From CADEDH01 sp041394285 (GTDB lineage: Bacteria > Actinomycetota > Acidimicrobiia > Acidimicrobiales > SZUA-35): 64,000 nt of DNA. The translations under genes were made by a program, and so were the position numbers. Of this stretch, positions 1-9,023 are shown piece after piece (within the stretch, counting starts at the first letter, position 1; the number at the start of each line of letters is the position of its first letter). A model generated the notes under the pieces. It made no database searches and was not told where the DNA came from. It saw nothing but the letters and a program-made list of their open reading frames with translations. Location of the stretch: NCBI GenBank assembly GCA_041394285.1, contig JAWKIL010000011.1, forward strand, positions 124,001-188,000, in the 5' to 3' direction.

Positions 1-537
1 CATGCCCAGAGCGGTGTACAGCTTCTTCATGAGGTAGTTCTCCTCGTTGTCGAGGGTCGCTCCTCCCAGGCTGGCCAGCCCCTGGCAGCGGCGGGTCCGT
101 TTACCGTCCTCCTCCCATTCCCAGCTCTGTCGCCGGGTGGCGATCACCCGATCGGCCACCATGTCCATCGCCGTGTCGAGATCGAGCTGCTCCCACCGGG
201 TGCCGTGGGGCCGGCGGTAGTGGACGGTGCGCAACCGGGTGGGGCTCGTCACCAGCTGCTTGGATGCCGATCCCTTGGGGCACAGCCGACCCCGCGACAC
301 CGGGCTGTCGGGGTCGCCCTCGATCTGCACCACCGCCCCGTCGCGTACGTAGACGTCCTGACCGCAGCCCACGGCGCAGAACGGACACACGCTCTTCACG
401 ACCTTGTCGGCGGTGGCGGTGCGGGCGGTGAGGGCCTCGGTCCCGGCCGATCGGGCCGCCTCGCCCCGCCCCGACCGGTCGCTCCCGCGGAGCTGACGGA
501 TCACGGGCCAGGCGTCGAGCATCGTGTCGAGATTCAT
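1..537 (-). CDS. Formate dehydrogenase alpha subunit, 5' part (runs off left edge)
   Basis: N-terminal 179 residues of a molybdopterin oxidoreductase of the formate dehydrogenase alpha family; the rest lies beyond base 1. The iron-sulfur motif is clear: Cys51, Cys54, Cys58 and Cys86 in the pattern CPFCAVGCG...CPKG, followed by a typical MGD-enzyme stretch near residues 160-179 (GATLDNEENYLMKKL). There is no twin-arginine signal, so a cytoplasmic location is likely. The ATG at 537-535 directly follows an in-frame TAG and has a GAGG-like site upstream, so the start is firm. It lies downstream of the DUF2254 gene on the same strand with an 88-base gap. The catalytic Cys/Sec position is outside the window, so substrate (formate) is inferred from family resemblance. 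Confidence 0.85.
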   Translation of the reverse strand, partial: MNLDTMLDAWPVIRQLRGSDRSGRGEAARSAGTEALTARTATADKVVKSVCPFCAVGCGQDVYVRDGAVVQIEGDPDSPVSRGRLCPKGSASKQLVTSPTRLRTVHYRRPHGTRWEQLDLDTAMDMVADRVIATRRQSWEWEEDGKRTRRCQGLASLGGATLDNEENYLMKKLYTALGM

Positions 538-625
538 CTACCGCTCCTCGGTCTCGCTGGCTTTCCACTGCGCCCCGCCCCGTCGGGGGCCCTTCCCCCG
601 GGTCGCCACCGGCAAACGGACCTGC

Positions 626-1999
626 TCATCCCACGCCGGCGCCGGCGGCCGGAGCCGCCAGGTCGAGCTGACGCAGCTGTTCGGTGACGGGGAACAGGCG
701 GTCGGGGCCGGCGACGTCGGCCAGGTCGTCGAGCGCGTGGCGCAGGCGCCGCCGCACCTGGAGCGACGATGCCCCCCAGTGCCGGATCTCGTCGAAGGCG
801 AGGTGGACCAGACTCTCCCACGTGGGCACGGGGAGCAGGACCCGGGGCCGGCCGTCGTCGTCGAACTGGATCGACTCGGGCTCGGCCCGGCCGGCGATCC
901 GCCGCAGCAGGGCGTGGATCTGGTCGATGCACTGCACGGCGGTGGTGGGATCGTTGATGCCGGGCGACAGGGCCCGTTCGGCGATGTCCACGAGCTGGCG
1001 GAGCCCGAAACCGGGGTCGCCCTCCATGGTCCGCTCGTCGCCGATCACCACCGTGCGGGACAGTTCCCGATCCTGCCGCTCCCGGTCCTGCCGCTCCCGG
1101 TCCTGGTCCTGCTGGTCGCGGTCCCGGCCGTCGCCGTTCCTGGCGCTGCGGTCCTCGGCCCGGGCCCGACCGGCGGGGTCGGCAGGGGCCACCCGCAGCA
1201 GCGGCGCTCCTTCCGGTACGAATTCGCCCACCCCCACCAGCACGGCCACCACCAGGTCGGCCTTGGCTGCCACCCGGGCCAGGACCGGTCCGTCGATGAG
1301 CTGGACCACACCGGAGCGGGGGGCGGCCACCATCCGGCCTCCTTCCACGTCGAGGCCGCCGTGGCCTCTGGCGCCGGGGCCCGGGTGGTCGGAGTCGAGC
1401 TCGTCGGGCATGACCCGGTCGATCGATCGCCGGGTCTCGGCCCCGATCCGCCCGATGATGCTCACCGCCCGGATCGACTGGGCGATGTGGTGGATGTAGC
1501 CCACGAACAACACCACGCTCAGGCCGACGAGCACGAAGGCGATGGTGATGGCGATGCCGGGGACGAACCGGTCCACCAGCCCGTCGGAACCGCGGACCTC
1601 CCGCAGCACGGTCAGGGCGTAGACGAAGGTGGCGAGGAACACGCCGAGCGACGACTGGCTGATCGGATCGCGCAGGAAGTTGCGCAGGGCCCGGGGGGAG
1701 AACTGGCTGCTCGTGAGCTGCAGGGTCACGATCGTGACCGAGAAGACCAGACCGGTGAAGCTGAGCATGGTGGAGGCGATGGCCGACAGGACCTCGCGGG
1801 CGCTCTGGGGGCCGCCGGTGAAGGCGAAGGTGTTGCCGGCCCGGGTGATGGCCCGGTCGATCTGCACCGTTCCCAGCGCCAGGCCGAACCCGGCGGCCAC
1901 CAGGGCCAGGGGCACGGTGAGCAGGGAGCCCCGGAGCCGGTCGTAGAACATCCGGGGATGGGCGAGAGGTGCAGGGAGGCGGAACGGTAACCGGGTCAC
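626..1999 (-). CDS. DUF2254 family membrane protein
   Basis: A 457-residue protein matching the DUF2254 family: about four N-terminal membrane segments (residues about 25-180, with the conserved stretch FTGLVFSVTIVTLQLTSSQF) followed by a large soluble C-terminal part. The soluble part contains a conserved SPGINDPTTA motif near residue 340. An unusual charged insert around residues 290-320 is built of 15-base tandem units encoding DRERQ repeats. Function of the family is not established; a channel or transport role is only a guess. It is divergent from the acetate-transporter-like gene and precedes the formate dehydrogenase gene. Confidence 0.85.
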   Translation of the reverse strand: MTRLPFRLPAPLAHPRMFYDRLRGSLLTVPLALVAAGFGLALGTVQIDRAITRAGNTFAFTGGPQSAREVLSAIASTMLSFTGLVFSVTIVTLQLTSSQFSPRALRNFLRDPISQSSLGVFLATFVYALTVLREVRGSDGLVDRFVPGIAITIAFVLVGLSVVLFVGYIHHIAQSIRAVSIIGRIGAETRRSIDRVMPDELDSDHPGPGARGHGGLDVEGGRMVAAPRSGVVQLIDGPVLARVAAKADLVVAVLVGVGEFVPEGAPLLRVAPADPAGRARAEDRSARNGDGRDRDQQDQDRERQDRERQDRELSRTVVIGDERTMEGDPGFGLRQLVDIAERALSPGINDPTTAVQCIDQIHALLRRIAGRAEPESIQFDDDGRPRVLLPVPTWESLVHLAFDEIRHWGASSLQVRRRLRHALDDLADVAGPDRLFPVTEQLRQLDLAAPAAGAGVG

Positions 2000-2145
2000 G
2001 ACAGTCCTCTACCCATCCGGGCCGGTCTCCGGCCGTTCCTCCGTTTCGGCCCGCCGAGCCCCGGGCACCTCCCGGTTGGGGAGGGATACCGCCATCGTGC
2101 CGGTGCCTCCAATCGGGTGCCGGACACCCAACCGAAAGGAACGAC

Positions 2146-2910
2146 ATGGCCCGCGTCATGATCGACCGTGAAATCCCGACCACCCGCGCCCCGGATGCAT
2201 CGACCAACGGCCACACGGCTGAGGCGGTGCTGGTGGATCACACCCGCATCGTGCTCTCGCCGGTAGCCGCACCGTCGGTCCTCGGCCTGTTCGCCTTCGC
2301 CGGCGCCACCTTCGTGGTGGCGGCGAACATGGCGGGCTGGTACGGATCGAGCAGCTCCCCCAGCTACCTGTTCCCCTTCGCCGCCCTGTTCGGCGGCCTG
2401 GCCCAGTTCGTGGCCGGCATGTGGTCGTACCGGGCCCGCGATGCCCTGGCCACGGCCATGCACGGCATGTGGGGCTCGTTCTGGTTGGCCTACGGCCTGC
2501 TCCAGCTGCTGTTCGCCACCGGGACGCTGACCGAGCCGTCGGGCGCCTTCCCCGAGCTGGCCTACTGGTTCCTGGCCCTCGCCATCATCACCACCTTCGG
2601 CGCCGTGGCCGCCCTGCGGGAGAGCATCGCCCTGACGTTCACCCTCGGGGTGCTGGCTGCCGGAGCCTACGTCGCCTTCGCCGGTTTCATGGACGGTTCC
2701 ACCTCGGTGACCCAGATCGCCGGCTGGCTCTTCGTCGGGGCGGCGGCCGCCGCCACCTACACGGCCGGGGCCATGATGCTCGAGTCGTCGTGGGGGATGG
2801 TGGTGCTGCCGCTGGGCAAGCTGTCGGCCGACGCCAACAAGCCGGGGCGGGTCATCCACCGCCCGATCGAGTACGCCGGCGGCGACCCCGGCGTCCGCGT
2901 CGGGCAGTGA
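2146..2910 (+). CDS. GPR1/FUN34/YaaH (SatP) family acetate transporter-like protein
   Basis: A 254-residue protein with six predicted membrane helices and the family hallmark near residue 45 (APSVLGLFAFA, a variant of the NPAPLGL motif). The family moves acetate or succinate with protons across the inner membrane. The ATG at 2146 is preceded by AAAGGAAC, a good ribosome binding site, and fits the family length; the open frame extends further upstream but without homology. It converges with a pyruvate oxidase-like gene, an enzyme type that makes acetate, which makes acetate a sensible substrate, but this is inference. The stop codon is embedded in the first copy of a 24-base tandem repeat. Confidence 0.85.
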   Translation: MARVMIDREIPTTRAPDASTNGHTAEAVLVDHTRIVLSPVAAPSVLGLFAFAGATFVVAANMAGWYGSSSSPSYLFPFAALFGGLAQFVAGMWSYRARDALATAMHGMWGSFWLAYGLLQLLFATGTLTEPSGAFPELAYWFLALAIITTFGAVAALRESIALTFTLGVLAAGAYVAFAGFMDGSTSVTQIAGWLFVGAAAAATYTAGAMMLESSWGMVVLPLGKLSADANKPGRVIHRPIEYAGGDPGVRVGQ

Positions 2911-3009
2911 CACCGAGCCCGTACCGGGCAGTGACACCGAGCCCGTACCGGGCAGTGACACCGAGCCCGTAGCGGGCAGTGACACCGAGCCCGTACCGGG
3001 CAGTGACAT
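2902..3009. repeat. 24-bp tandem repeat, 4.5 copies, starting across the satP-like stop codon
   Basis: Units of 24 bases (GGGCAGTGACACCGAGCCCG plus TACC) at 2902-2925, 2926-2949, 2950-2973 (one C-to-G change) and 2974-2997, plus 12 bases of a fifth copy. Each junction can fold, because GTACCGGGC pairs with GCCCGTAC across the AGTGACACCGA loop. The array lies between two converging genes and could act as a bidirectional terminator. Confidence 0.95.
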
Positions 3010-3031
3010 CAGGCAACCGGCTCCGTCCCGG

Positions 3032-4798
3032 TCACGAGCGGAGCTGGTTGATCTTGTCCCGGGCGATGGTGGCCAAGGTGGCCGCCTTGTGGGGCTGACC
3101 CCGCAGGAAGGACTGGGCGAACGACTTGGCCTGGTCGTAGCTGACCTTGCCCGGCATCGGGGGCTCGTTGGGGTTGACGTCACAGTCGACCACCCCCGGG
3201 CCGGGATGGGCCAGCAGGGCCTCGATGGCATGGGGCAGATCGGTTGCCTCCGTCACCTTCACGCCATAGGCGCCGCAGGCCGTGGCCCAGGCGGCGAAGT
3301 TCGCCTCGGGCCGCTCGTGGCGCACGGCGTACTCCGGGTACCCGAGCACCATCTGTTCCCACAGGATCTGGCCGTAGGAGTTGTTGTTGTTCACCACCAC
3401 CTTGATGGGGGCCCCGTGGCGAACGGCGGTGAGCAGCTCGGCCATGAGCATGGCGAAGCCACCGTCGCCCACGAAGGCGATCACCTGCCGGCCCGGGTAG
3501 GCGAGCTGCATGGCGATGGCGTAGGGCAGGCCGGGGGCCATCGTCGCCAGGTTGCCCGACAGATAGAACTGGCGGTCTCCCCGGATCGTCCAGTGGCGGG
3601 CGGCCCAGGTGGCGATCGTGCCCGAGTCGCAGGTGAGGATGGCGTCGTCGGTTGCGGCGCGGTCGACGCAGTGCATGAGGTACTGGGGGGCGATCGGCGA
3701 GCGATCGGCATCCTCCAGGGCCGCCATGTTGGAACGCCAGGCCGCCATGTTCTGCTGGCACTCCTCCAGGAACGACCGGTCGCCGGTCTCGGGCACGAGC
3801 GCCAGGAGGTCGCGCAGCGCCACCTTGGTGTCGGCCACCACGCCGGCCGCCACCGGCAGTCGCAACCCGACGGCGGTGGGGTCGGTGTCGATCTGCACCA
3901 CCTGTACCTTGCCCGGCTCGGGCAGGTGCTTGGTGTAGGGGAACGAGGTGCCGACCATCACCAGGGTGTCGCAGCGCTCCATCAGCTCCTCGCTCGGCTT
4001 CGTGCCGAGCAGGCCGAGGCCGCCGGTGGTGAGGGGATGATCGTCGGGGACCACCGCCTTGCCCGGCAGGGTCTTCACGACGGGCGCCGCGATCCGATCG
4101 GCCAGCGCCAGCACCTCGGCCCGGGCATGCAGAGCGCCCGCTCCCACCAGGATCGCCGGCCGCTCGGCTGCCGCCAGCACCGAGGCCGCCATCGCCACCT
4201 GCTCCCGGTCAGGGGCGGCGGGCGCCGCCACCCACACCGGTGAGGTGGTCGGGCTCGTGGCCGGAGCCACGTGGCGGTACGGGTCCTGATCGGCCGGCGC
4301 CACCTGGATGTCGTTGGGGAACGTGAGGTGGGCCACGGTGCGCCGGCTGAGCGCGGTGCGGATGGCCAGGTCGACCACCGAGGGGACCTGCTGGGGATTC
4401 GTGACGAGCAGGTTGTAGGCGGCCACATCGGCGAAGAGCCGGTCGAGATGCACCTCCTGCTGGTAGCGGGTGCCGAGCACCGGGGTCTCCTGCATGCCGG
4501 TGATGGCTAGCACGGGGGCATGATCGAGCTTGGCGTCGTACAGACCGTTGAGGAGGTGGATGCCGCCGGGGCCCGAGGTGGCCAGGCACACCCCGAGCCG
4601 GCCGGTGGCCTTGGCGTGACCGGTGGCCATGAAAGCCGCCGCCTCCTCGTGGTGCACGAGCACGAACCGGATCCGGTCCTGCTCCTGACGGAAGCCTTCC
4701 ATCAACCCGTTGATCCCGTCGCCGGGCAGGCCGAACACGGTGTCGACCCCCCAGTCGGCCAGACGCCGGGCCACGCTCACACCTACAGTCTGTTCCAT
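3032..4798 (-). CDS. ThDP-dependent pyruvate oxidase/dehydrogenase-like enzyme (PoxB type)
   Basis: A 588-residue three-domain ThDP enzyme of the acetolactate synthase/pyruvate oxidase superfamily. The N-terminal domain begins with VARRLADWGVDTVFGLPGDG and carries the conserved activating glutamate (Glu51, HHEEAAAFMA). The C-terminal domain has the ThDP/Mg motif GDGGFAM about 30 residues before NNNNSYG. The overall pattern, including NLVTNP-like and LTFPNDIQ stretches, resembles PoxB-type pyruvate:quinone oxidoreductases more than biosynthetic acetolactate synthase, and no IlvN gene is next to it. The likely reaction is pyruvate to acetate and CO2 with electrons to quinone or oxygen. Start chosen at the ATG at 4798, where homology begins. 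Divergent from qcrA. Confidence 0.8.
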   Translation of the reverse strand: MEQTVGVSVARRLADWGVDTVFGLPGDGINGLMEGFRQEQDRIRFVLVHHEEAAAFMATGHAKATGRLGVCLATSGPGGIHLLNGLYDAKLDHAPVLAITGMQETPVLGTRYQQEVHLDRLFADVAAYNLLVTNPQQVPSVVDLAIRTALSRRTVAHLTFPNDIQVAPADQDPYRHVAPATSPTTSPVWVAAPAAPDREQVAMAASVLAAAERPAILVGAGALHARAEVLALADRIAAPVVKTLPGKAVVPDDHPLTTGGLGLLGTKPSEELMERCDTLVMVGTSFPYTKHLPEPGKVQVVQIDTDPTAVGLRLPVAAGVVADTKVALRDLLALVPETGDRSFLEECQQNMAAWRSNMAALEDADRSPIAPQYLMHCVDRAATDDAILTCDSGTIATWAARHWTIRGDRQFYLSGNLATMAPGLPYAIAMQLAYPGRQVIAFVGDGGFAMLMAELLTAVRHGAPIKVVVNNNNSYGQILWEQMVLGYPEYAVRHERPEANFAAWATACGAYGVKVTEATDLPHAIEALLAHPGPGVVDCDVNPNEPPMPGKVSYDQAKSFAQSFLRGQPHKAATLATIARDKINQLRS

Positions 4799-4914
4799 GG
4801 GGCCGGGGCTATCCGTGCCCCGCCGGCCCCAAACGGCCGCCCGGTTCCCGCTGCCATCCCGGCCTGGCGCCCCGACGGGTTTGAGACGGCCGGCCCAGCG
4901 GTAGGGCCGATCCG

Positions 4915-5805
4915 GTGAGCAGCGGCCAGAGGTCCCGGGAACGGGTGATCGAAGCGGGGACGGCGTTGGCGTTCCTCGTGTCCATGCTGGCCTCGATCGG
5001 GTTCGCCGTGGCCTACTGGCGGGGCGGGCAGACCCAGTGGGAAGGGGTGACGGCGGCCCTCGCCTTCGGCGGCCTCGGGCTGGGCCTGGGCCTGTGGGGC
5101 GTCGAGCTGCTGCCGTCGGACCCATCGGGCAAGGAGGCGGTGCAAGAGCGCCATCCGCTCGCGTCCAGCCCCGACGACCGGGCCGCCTTCACCGCAGACT
5201 TCGTCACCGGCGAGCAGGAACTGGCCCGGCGAACGGTGTTGGGGGGCATGGCCGCGGCGGCTGTGGCCGCCATGGCCGGGGCCGCCCTGTTCCCGCTGCG
5301 CTCGCTCGGCTCGCGGCCGTGGCGGGCGCTGCGCACCACGCCGTGGCAGGCCGGGATGCGGCTGATCACGGCCGAGGGCCGGGCCGTCCGGCCCGCCGAC
5401 CTCGAGGTCGGCCAGGTGCTCACCGTGTTCCCCGACCTGCCCGGCCGGCCCCCGGGAGCGGCTGCCGGTGACACCCAGACGCTGCTGATCCGGCTCGACC
5501 CCACCCAGTTCAAACCGTCGCCGGAGCGGGCCGGCTGGGCCCCCGACGGCGCCATCGCCTACTCCAAGGTCTGCACCCACGCCGGCTGCCCCGTCGGCCT
5601 GTACGACGCCGTACGCCACCAGCTGGTGTGCCCCTGCCACCAGTCGCTGTTCAACGTGCTCGACGAGGCCCGCCCCGTGTTCGGCCCCGCCACCCGGCCC
5701 CTCCCCCAGTTGCCCCTGACGGTGGACGGCGAGGGGTACCTGGTGGCCCAGGGCGACTATCCGGAACCGATCGGACCCGGATTCTGGGCCCGCGAGGGGG
5801 GCTGA
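4915..5805 (+). CDS. qcrA: Menaquinol-cytochrome c reductase Rieske subunit
   Basis: A 296-residue protein with a GTG start at 4915. N-terminal hydrophobic segments (residues about 13-65 and about 105-125) anchor it to the membrane, as in actinobacterial QcrA with its several helices. The C-terminal Rieske domain has both cluster loops: CTHAGC (Cys220, His222, Cys225) and CPCHQS (Cys239, Cys241, His242). It passes electrons from menaquinol at QcrB to the cytochrome c subunit. qcrB follows after 7 bases. Unusually, no qcrC precedes it; the dihaem cytochrome lies downstream on the other strand. Confidence 0.93.
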   Translation: MSSGQRSRERVIEAGTALAFLVSMLASIGFAVAYWRGGQTQWEGVTAALAFGGLGLGLGLWGVELLPSDPSGKEAVQERHPLASSPDDRAAFTADFVTGEQELARRTVLGGMAAAAVAAMAGAALFPLRSLGSRPWRALRTTPWQAGMRLITAEGRAVRPADLEVGQVLTVFPDLPGRPPGAAAGDTQTLLIRLDPTQFKPSPERAGWAPDGAIAYSKVCTHAGCPVGLYDAVRHQLVCPCHQSLFNVLDEARPVFGPATRPLPQLPLTVDGEGYLVAQGDYPEPIGPGFWAREGG

Positions 5806-5812
5806 GGCGCCG

Positions 5813-7258
5813 ATGCTGATCCGGCGGCTGGTGCGGGGCATCGACGACCGGGTGGGCGCCGCCCGCTTCACCCGGTCCGCCCTGGGCAAGGTGTTCCCCG
5901 ACCATTTCTCGTTCATGTTCGGCGAGGTCGCCCTCTACTCGTTCTTCGCCCTGGTGGGCACGGGCATCTACCTGTCGCTGTTCTTCGAGCCGTCGCAGCG
6001 GGAGGTCATGTACCAGGGCAGCTACCAGCCGATGAGCAACGTGCCGATGACGGCGGCCTACAGCTCGGCCCTGCGGATCAGCTTCGACGTGCGGGCCGGC
6101 CTGCTGGTGCGCCAGGCCCACCACTGGGCCGCCCTGGTGTTCCTGGCCGCCATCGTGGCCCACCTGATGCGGCTGTTCTTCACCGGCGCCTTCCGTCGAC
6201 CCCGGGATCTGAACTGGACGGTCGGCCTCACCCTGTTCCTCCTGGCCCTGGCGAACGGGTTCGCCGGCTACTCGCTGCTCGACGACCTGCTGTCGGGCAC
6301 CGGGCTCCGGGTCGGCTCCGCCATCGCCCTGTCGATCCCGGTGGTGGGCCCGTGGGTGGTCAGCCTGGCCTTCGGCGGCGAGTTCCCCACCGACGAGATC
6401 ATCGGCCGCCTGTTCGTGGTCCATGTGCTCATCGTCCCCCTGGCCATCGGGGCCCTGCTGGCCGTGCACCTCGGCCTGGTGTGGCACCAGAAGCACACCC
6501 AGTTCCCGGGTCCGGGGCGCACGGAGCACAACGTGGTGGGGTCGCGGTTGTGGCCCCGCTACGCGGTCAAGTCGGTGTCGCTGATGTTCGGCACCTTCGC
6601 CGTGCTGTTCGCCCTCGGCGGGCTGGTGCAGATCAACCCCATCTGGCTCTACGGACCCTACGACCCGGCCAAGGTCACCACCAGCGCCCAACCCGACTGG
6701 TACATGGGCTGGTTGGAGGGCGGGTTGCGCCTGTTCCCGCCGTGGGAGGTGCGCTTCGGGTGGTTCGAGATCCCCGCCGTGTTCTTCCCGGGCGTGGCCC
6801 TGCCCACCCTGACCTTCGCCGTGCTGTACCTGTGGCCGTTCCTGGAGCGCCGGGTCACGGGCGACCGGGCCGACCACAACCTGCTGTGCCCGCCCCGGTC
6901 CAGCCCCACCCGCACCGCCATCGGGGCGGGGGCCCTCACGTTCTACGGTGTGCTGTTCCTGGCCGGAGGCCAGGACGTGTTCGCCGTGAGGTTCGGCCTG
7001 TCGGTGGACCAGCTCCTCGTGATGTTCCGGGCCGCCGTGCTGATCGCCCCACCCCTGGTCGGCTGGGTCACCTACCGGGTGTGCCGCCGGTCCTACACCT
7101 CGCCCGAAGGCGCCCCGCCCGAAGGCGCCGCCTCGCCCGGAGGCGCCCCGCCCGAGGAGGGGGCCGGCGATCGGGTGCCGAGCCACCGGGTCACGACCAC
7201 GAGCGCCCCCAGGCCCACGGCCACCGCCACCAGCCCCTCGGACACCGGGCCGATGTGA
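5813..7258 (+). CDS. qcrB: Menaquinol-cytochrome c reductase cytochrome b subunit
   Basis: A 481-residue cytochrome b of the actinobacterial type, with eight or more membrane helices in one chain. Visible features are the haem-ligand histidine region (VRQAHHWAALVFLAA and HVLIVPLAIGALLAVHLGLVWH) and a PDWYMGWLEG stretch like the quinol-site PDWY signature of QcrB. The last 55 codons (7093-7258), rich in Pro/Gly/Ala repeats, overlap the 3' end of the convergent qcrC gene. The ATG at 5813 follows GAGGCGCCG. It forms the proton-translocating core of the bcc complex that feeds the aa3 oxidase encoded just downstream. Confidence 0.93.
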   Translation: MLIRRLVRGIDDRVGAARFTRSALGKVFPDHFSFMFGEVALYSFFALVGTGIYLSLFFEPSQREVMYQGSYQPMSNVPMTAAYSSALRISFDVRAGLLVRQAHHWAALVFLAAIVAHLMRLFFTGAFRRPRDLNWTVGLTLFLLALANGFAGYSLLDDLLSGTGLRVGSAIALSIPVVGPWVVSLAFGGEFPTDEIIGRLFVVHVLIVPLAIGALLAVHLGLVWHQKHTQFPGPGRTEHNVVGSRLWPRYAVKSVSLMFGTFAVLFALGGLVQINPIWLYGPYDPAKVTTSAQPDWYMGWLEGGLRLFPPWEVRFGWFEIPAVFFPGVALPTLTFAVLYLWPFLERRVTGDRADHNLLCPPRSSPTRTAIGAGALTFYGVLFLAGGQDVFAVRFGLSVDQLLVMFRAAVLIAPPLVGWVTYRVCRRSYTSPEGAPPEGAASPGGAPPEEGAGDRVPSHRVTTTSAPRPTATATSPSDTGPM

Positions 7259-7989
7259 CCCAGGCCCCAGCCGCCCCGATCGGGCGGATCGCGCAGCAGC
7301 TGGACATAGGCGGCGATGGCGGCGGCGTCGGAGTCGGAGAACAGGTCGGGCCCGAACACCGGCATCCGACCGGGCCCGATCCGCATCGCCTCCACCACCT
7401 GCACCGGGGTCGCTTCGACGAGGGGCGGGGCCACCGCTCCGTAGGCCAGCGCGCCCCCCGAACCGATGGCGTGATGGCAGGCGGCGCAGTTCGTGCGGTA
7501 GAGCTGGCCGCCCCGGGCCACGTCGGGGTACGCCGCCGGATCGCCTGACCCGGCGGCCGGGACCGGCACCTCGGGGACCGCCGGCCCGGCCGTGACGAAC
7601 CCGGCGACGTAGGCCAACAGGGCCTGCTGCTCCTCGGGCGGATACGCCGGTTCCCCCCGGTGGGCCCGCTGGTACGGGTCGTCGATCGGCATGCGGCCGG
7701 TGCTGACCATGAAGTCCACCGACGCCAGGCCGACGCCGGTGAGGTCGGGGCCCCGGTAGGTGCCCCCGCCGGCCGGGCCGTGGCAGGTGGCGCAGTCGTG
7801 CTGGTAGATCTCACGGCCCAGATCGTCGCGAGCGCCGGCCGGAGGCCCGCCGGTCCCTTGCATCGGAGCAGCGACGGCGGCCGGTGGACCGCCGCCCAGC
7901 ACCAGGGCCACCCCGAGGGCGGTGGCGACGGTCAACAGGGGCAGGAGCGCCACGCGGGCGGCTGGCCGATGGGGTGACGGAAGCAGCAT
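7093..7989 (-). CDS. qcrC: Dihaem cytochrome c subunit of the bc complex, on the opposite strand
   Basis: A protein of about 298 residues with an N-terminal signal/anchor (ALLPLLTVATALGVALVL), two cytochrome c domains with CATCH and CAACH haem motifs, and a C-terminal membrane helix, the architecture of QcrC. In known actinobacterial bcc complexes QcrC passes electrons directly to the aa3 oxidase. Normally it is the first gene of qcrCAB; here it is inverted and its last 166 bases overlap qcrB tail to tail. The first methionine after the signal n-region (7989) was chosen; an upstream ATG at 8031 is in frame but has no proper ribosome site and would leave 8 bases to the divergent ctaC. Confidence 0.85.
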   Translation of the reverse strand: MLLPSPHRPAARVALLPLLTVATALGVALVLGGGPPAAVAAPMQGTGGPPAGARDDLGREIYQHDCATCHGPAGGGTYRGPDLTGVGLASVDFMVSTGRMPIDDPYQRAHRGEPAYPPEEQQALLAYVAGFVTAGPAVPEVPVPAAGSGDPAAYPDVARGGQLYRTNCAACHHAIGSGGALAYGAVAPPLVEATPVQVVEAMRIGPGRMPVFGPDLFSDSDAAAIAAYVQLLRDPPDRGGWGLGHIGPVSEGLVAVAVGLGALVVVTRWLGTRSPAPSSGGAPPGEAAPSGGAPSGEV

Positions 7990-8039
7990 CGTCCCGGCCC
8001 TACCCGGCCGGGACCGTTTACACCCGGCCATCTCCGGTT

Positions 8040-9023
8040 ATGGCCCGTCCGGTGACTGATGCTGGGTGGGTGCTCGACCCCCGGACTCCGGGGGCGGAGA
8101 AGGTGGCCCTGCTCACATGGCTGATGCTGGCGGTGGCCGCCATCGCCTTCGTGATGGTGCTCGGTCTCCTGGCCCTCGGCCTGGCCCGGCGCCGGCGCCT
8201 CCCGCTCGGGGCCGAGCGTTGGGTGGTGGGCGGCGGTCTGGTGTTCCCGGCCGTGGTGATCCTGGCGCTGTCGGGCCTCACCGTGTGGGCGCTGGACGCC
8301 GACACCCCGCCGGCGGGAGCCGATCCGGCGTTGACGGTGAACGTGATCGGCCACCAGTACTGGTGGGAGATCCGCTACCAGCCGGGCGGAGGCTCCACGG
8401 TGAGCGGCGAGGTGGTCACGGCCAACGAGCTCGTGCTGCCCGTTGACCAGCCGGTCCAGCTCGAGCTGACGTCGGACGACGTCGTCCACTCCTTCTGGGT
8501 GCCCGAGCTCGGACCCAAGCGGGACCTGGTGCCCGGCCGCACCAACCACCTGCGGTTCACGATCGACCAGGCCGGCGATCTGCGGGGTCAGTGCGCCGAG
8601 TTCTGCGGCGCCCAGCACGCCCGGATGGCGTTCCTGGTGCACGCCGTGCCGGCCGACGAGTTCGAGACCTGGCTGGCCAACGAGGCCGCCCCGGCGCCGG
8701 TCCCCACCACCGACAGCCAACGGGCGGGGATGGCGACATTCCAGCAGGAGGCGTGCAGCAGCTGCCACGCCATCCGGGGCGTGGTCGACGATCCGGCCGG
8801 CCTGCTCGGGGCCGACCGCAACCGGGTGGTGATCGGCCCGGACCTGACCCACCTGGCCGCCCGGGACACGTTGGCCGCCGTGACCGTGCCCAACGACCGG
8901 GGCCATCTCGGCGGCTGGATCGCCGATCCCCAGAGCACCAAGCCGGGATCGTTGATGCCGGCCGTGCCCCTCGACCCCGAGCAACTGCTGTCGCTGCTCG
9001 ACTACCTCCAGAGCCTCCGATGA
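8040..9023 (+). CDS. ctaC: Cytochrome c oxidase subunit II with C-terminal cytochrome c domain
   Basis: A 327-residue subunit II. Two membrane helices (about residues 20-45 and 60-80) are followed by the CuA cupredoxin domain, with the aromatic QYWWEI stretch and the CuA motif CAEFCGAQHARM. A cytochrome c domain with CSSCH is fused at the C-terminus, making it a caa3-like subunit II. The start is uncertain: ATG at 8040 has a weak ribosome site and GTG at 8052 is an alternative. It accepts electrons (from QcrC or its own haem) and passes them to CtaD. The stop overlaps the ctaD start (ATGA). Confidence 0.92.
   Translation: MARPVTDAGWVLDPRTPGAEKVALLTWLMLAVAAIAFVMVLGLLALGLARRRRLPLGAERWVVGGGLVFPAVVILALSGLTVWALDADTPPAGADPALTVNVIGHQYWWEIRYQPGGGSTVSGEVVTANELVLPVDQPVQLELTSDDVVHSFWVPELGPKRDLVPGRTNHLRFTIDQAGDLRGQCAEFCGAQHARMAFLVHAVPADEFETWLANEAAPAPVPTTDSQRAGMATFQQEACSSCHAIRGVVDDPAGLLGADRNRVVIGPDLTHLAARDTLAAVTVPNDRGHLGGWIADPQSTKPGSLMPAVPLDPEQLLSLLDYLQSLR

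Noticed and set aside
534..2216. Long open frame of about 560 codons on the minus strand
   Set aside because: Arg/Pro-rich product in a shadow frame of the DUF2254 gene; high-GC sequence leaves few stops in wrong frames.
3089..4243. Open frame of 384 codons on the plus strand
   Set aside because: Antisense to the pyruvate oxidase-like gene and without family similarity.
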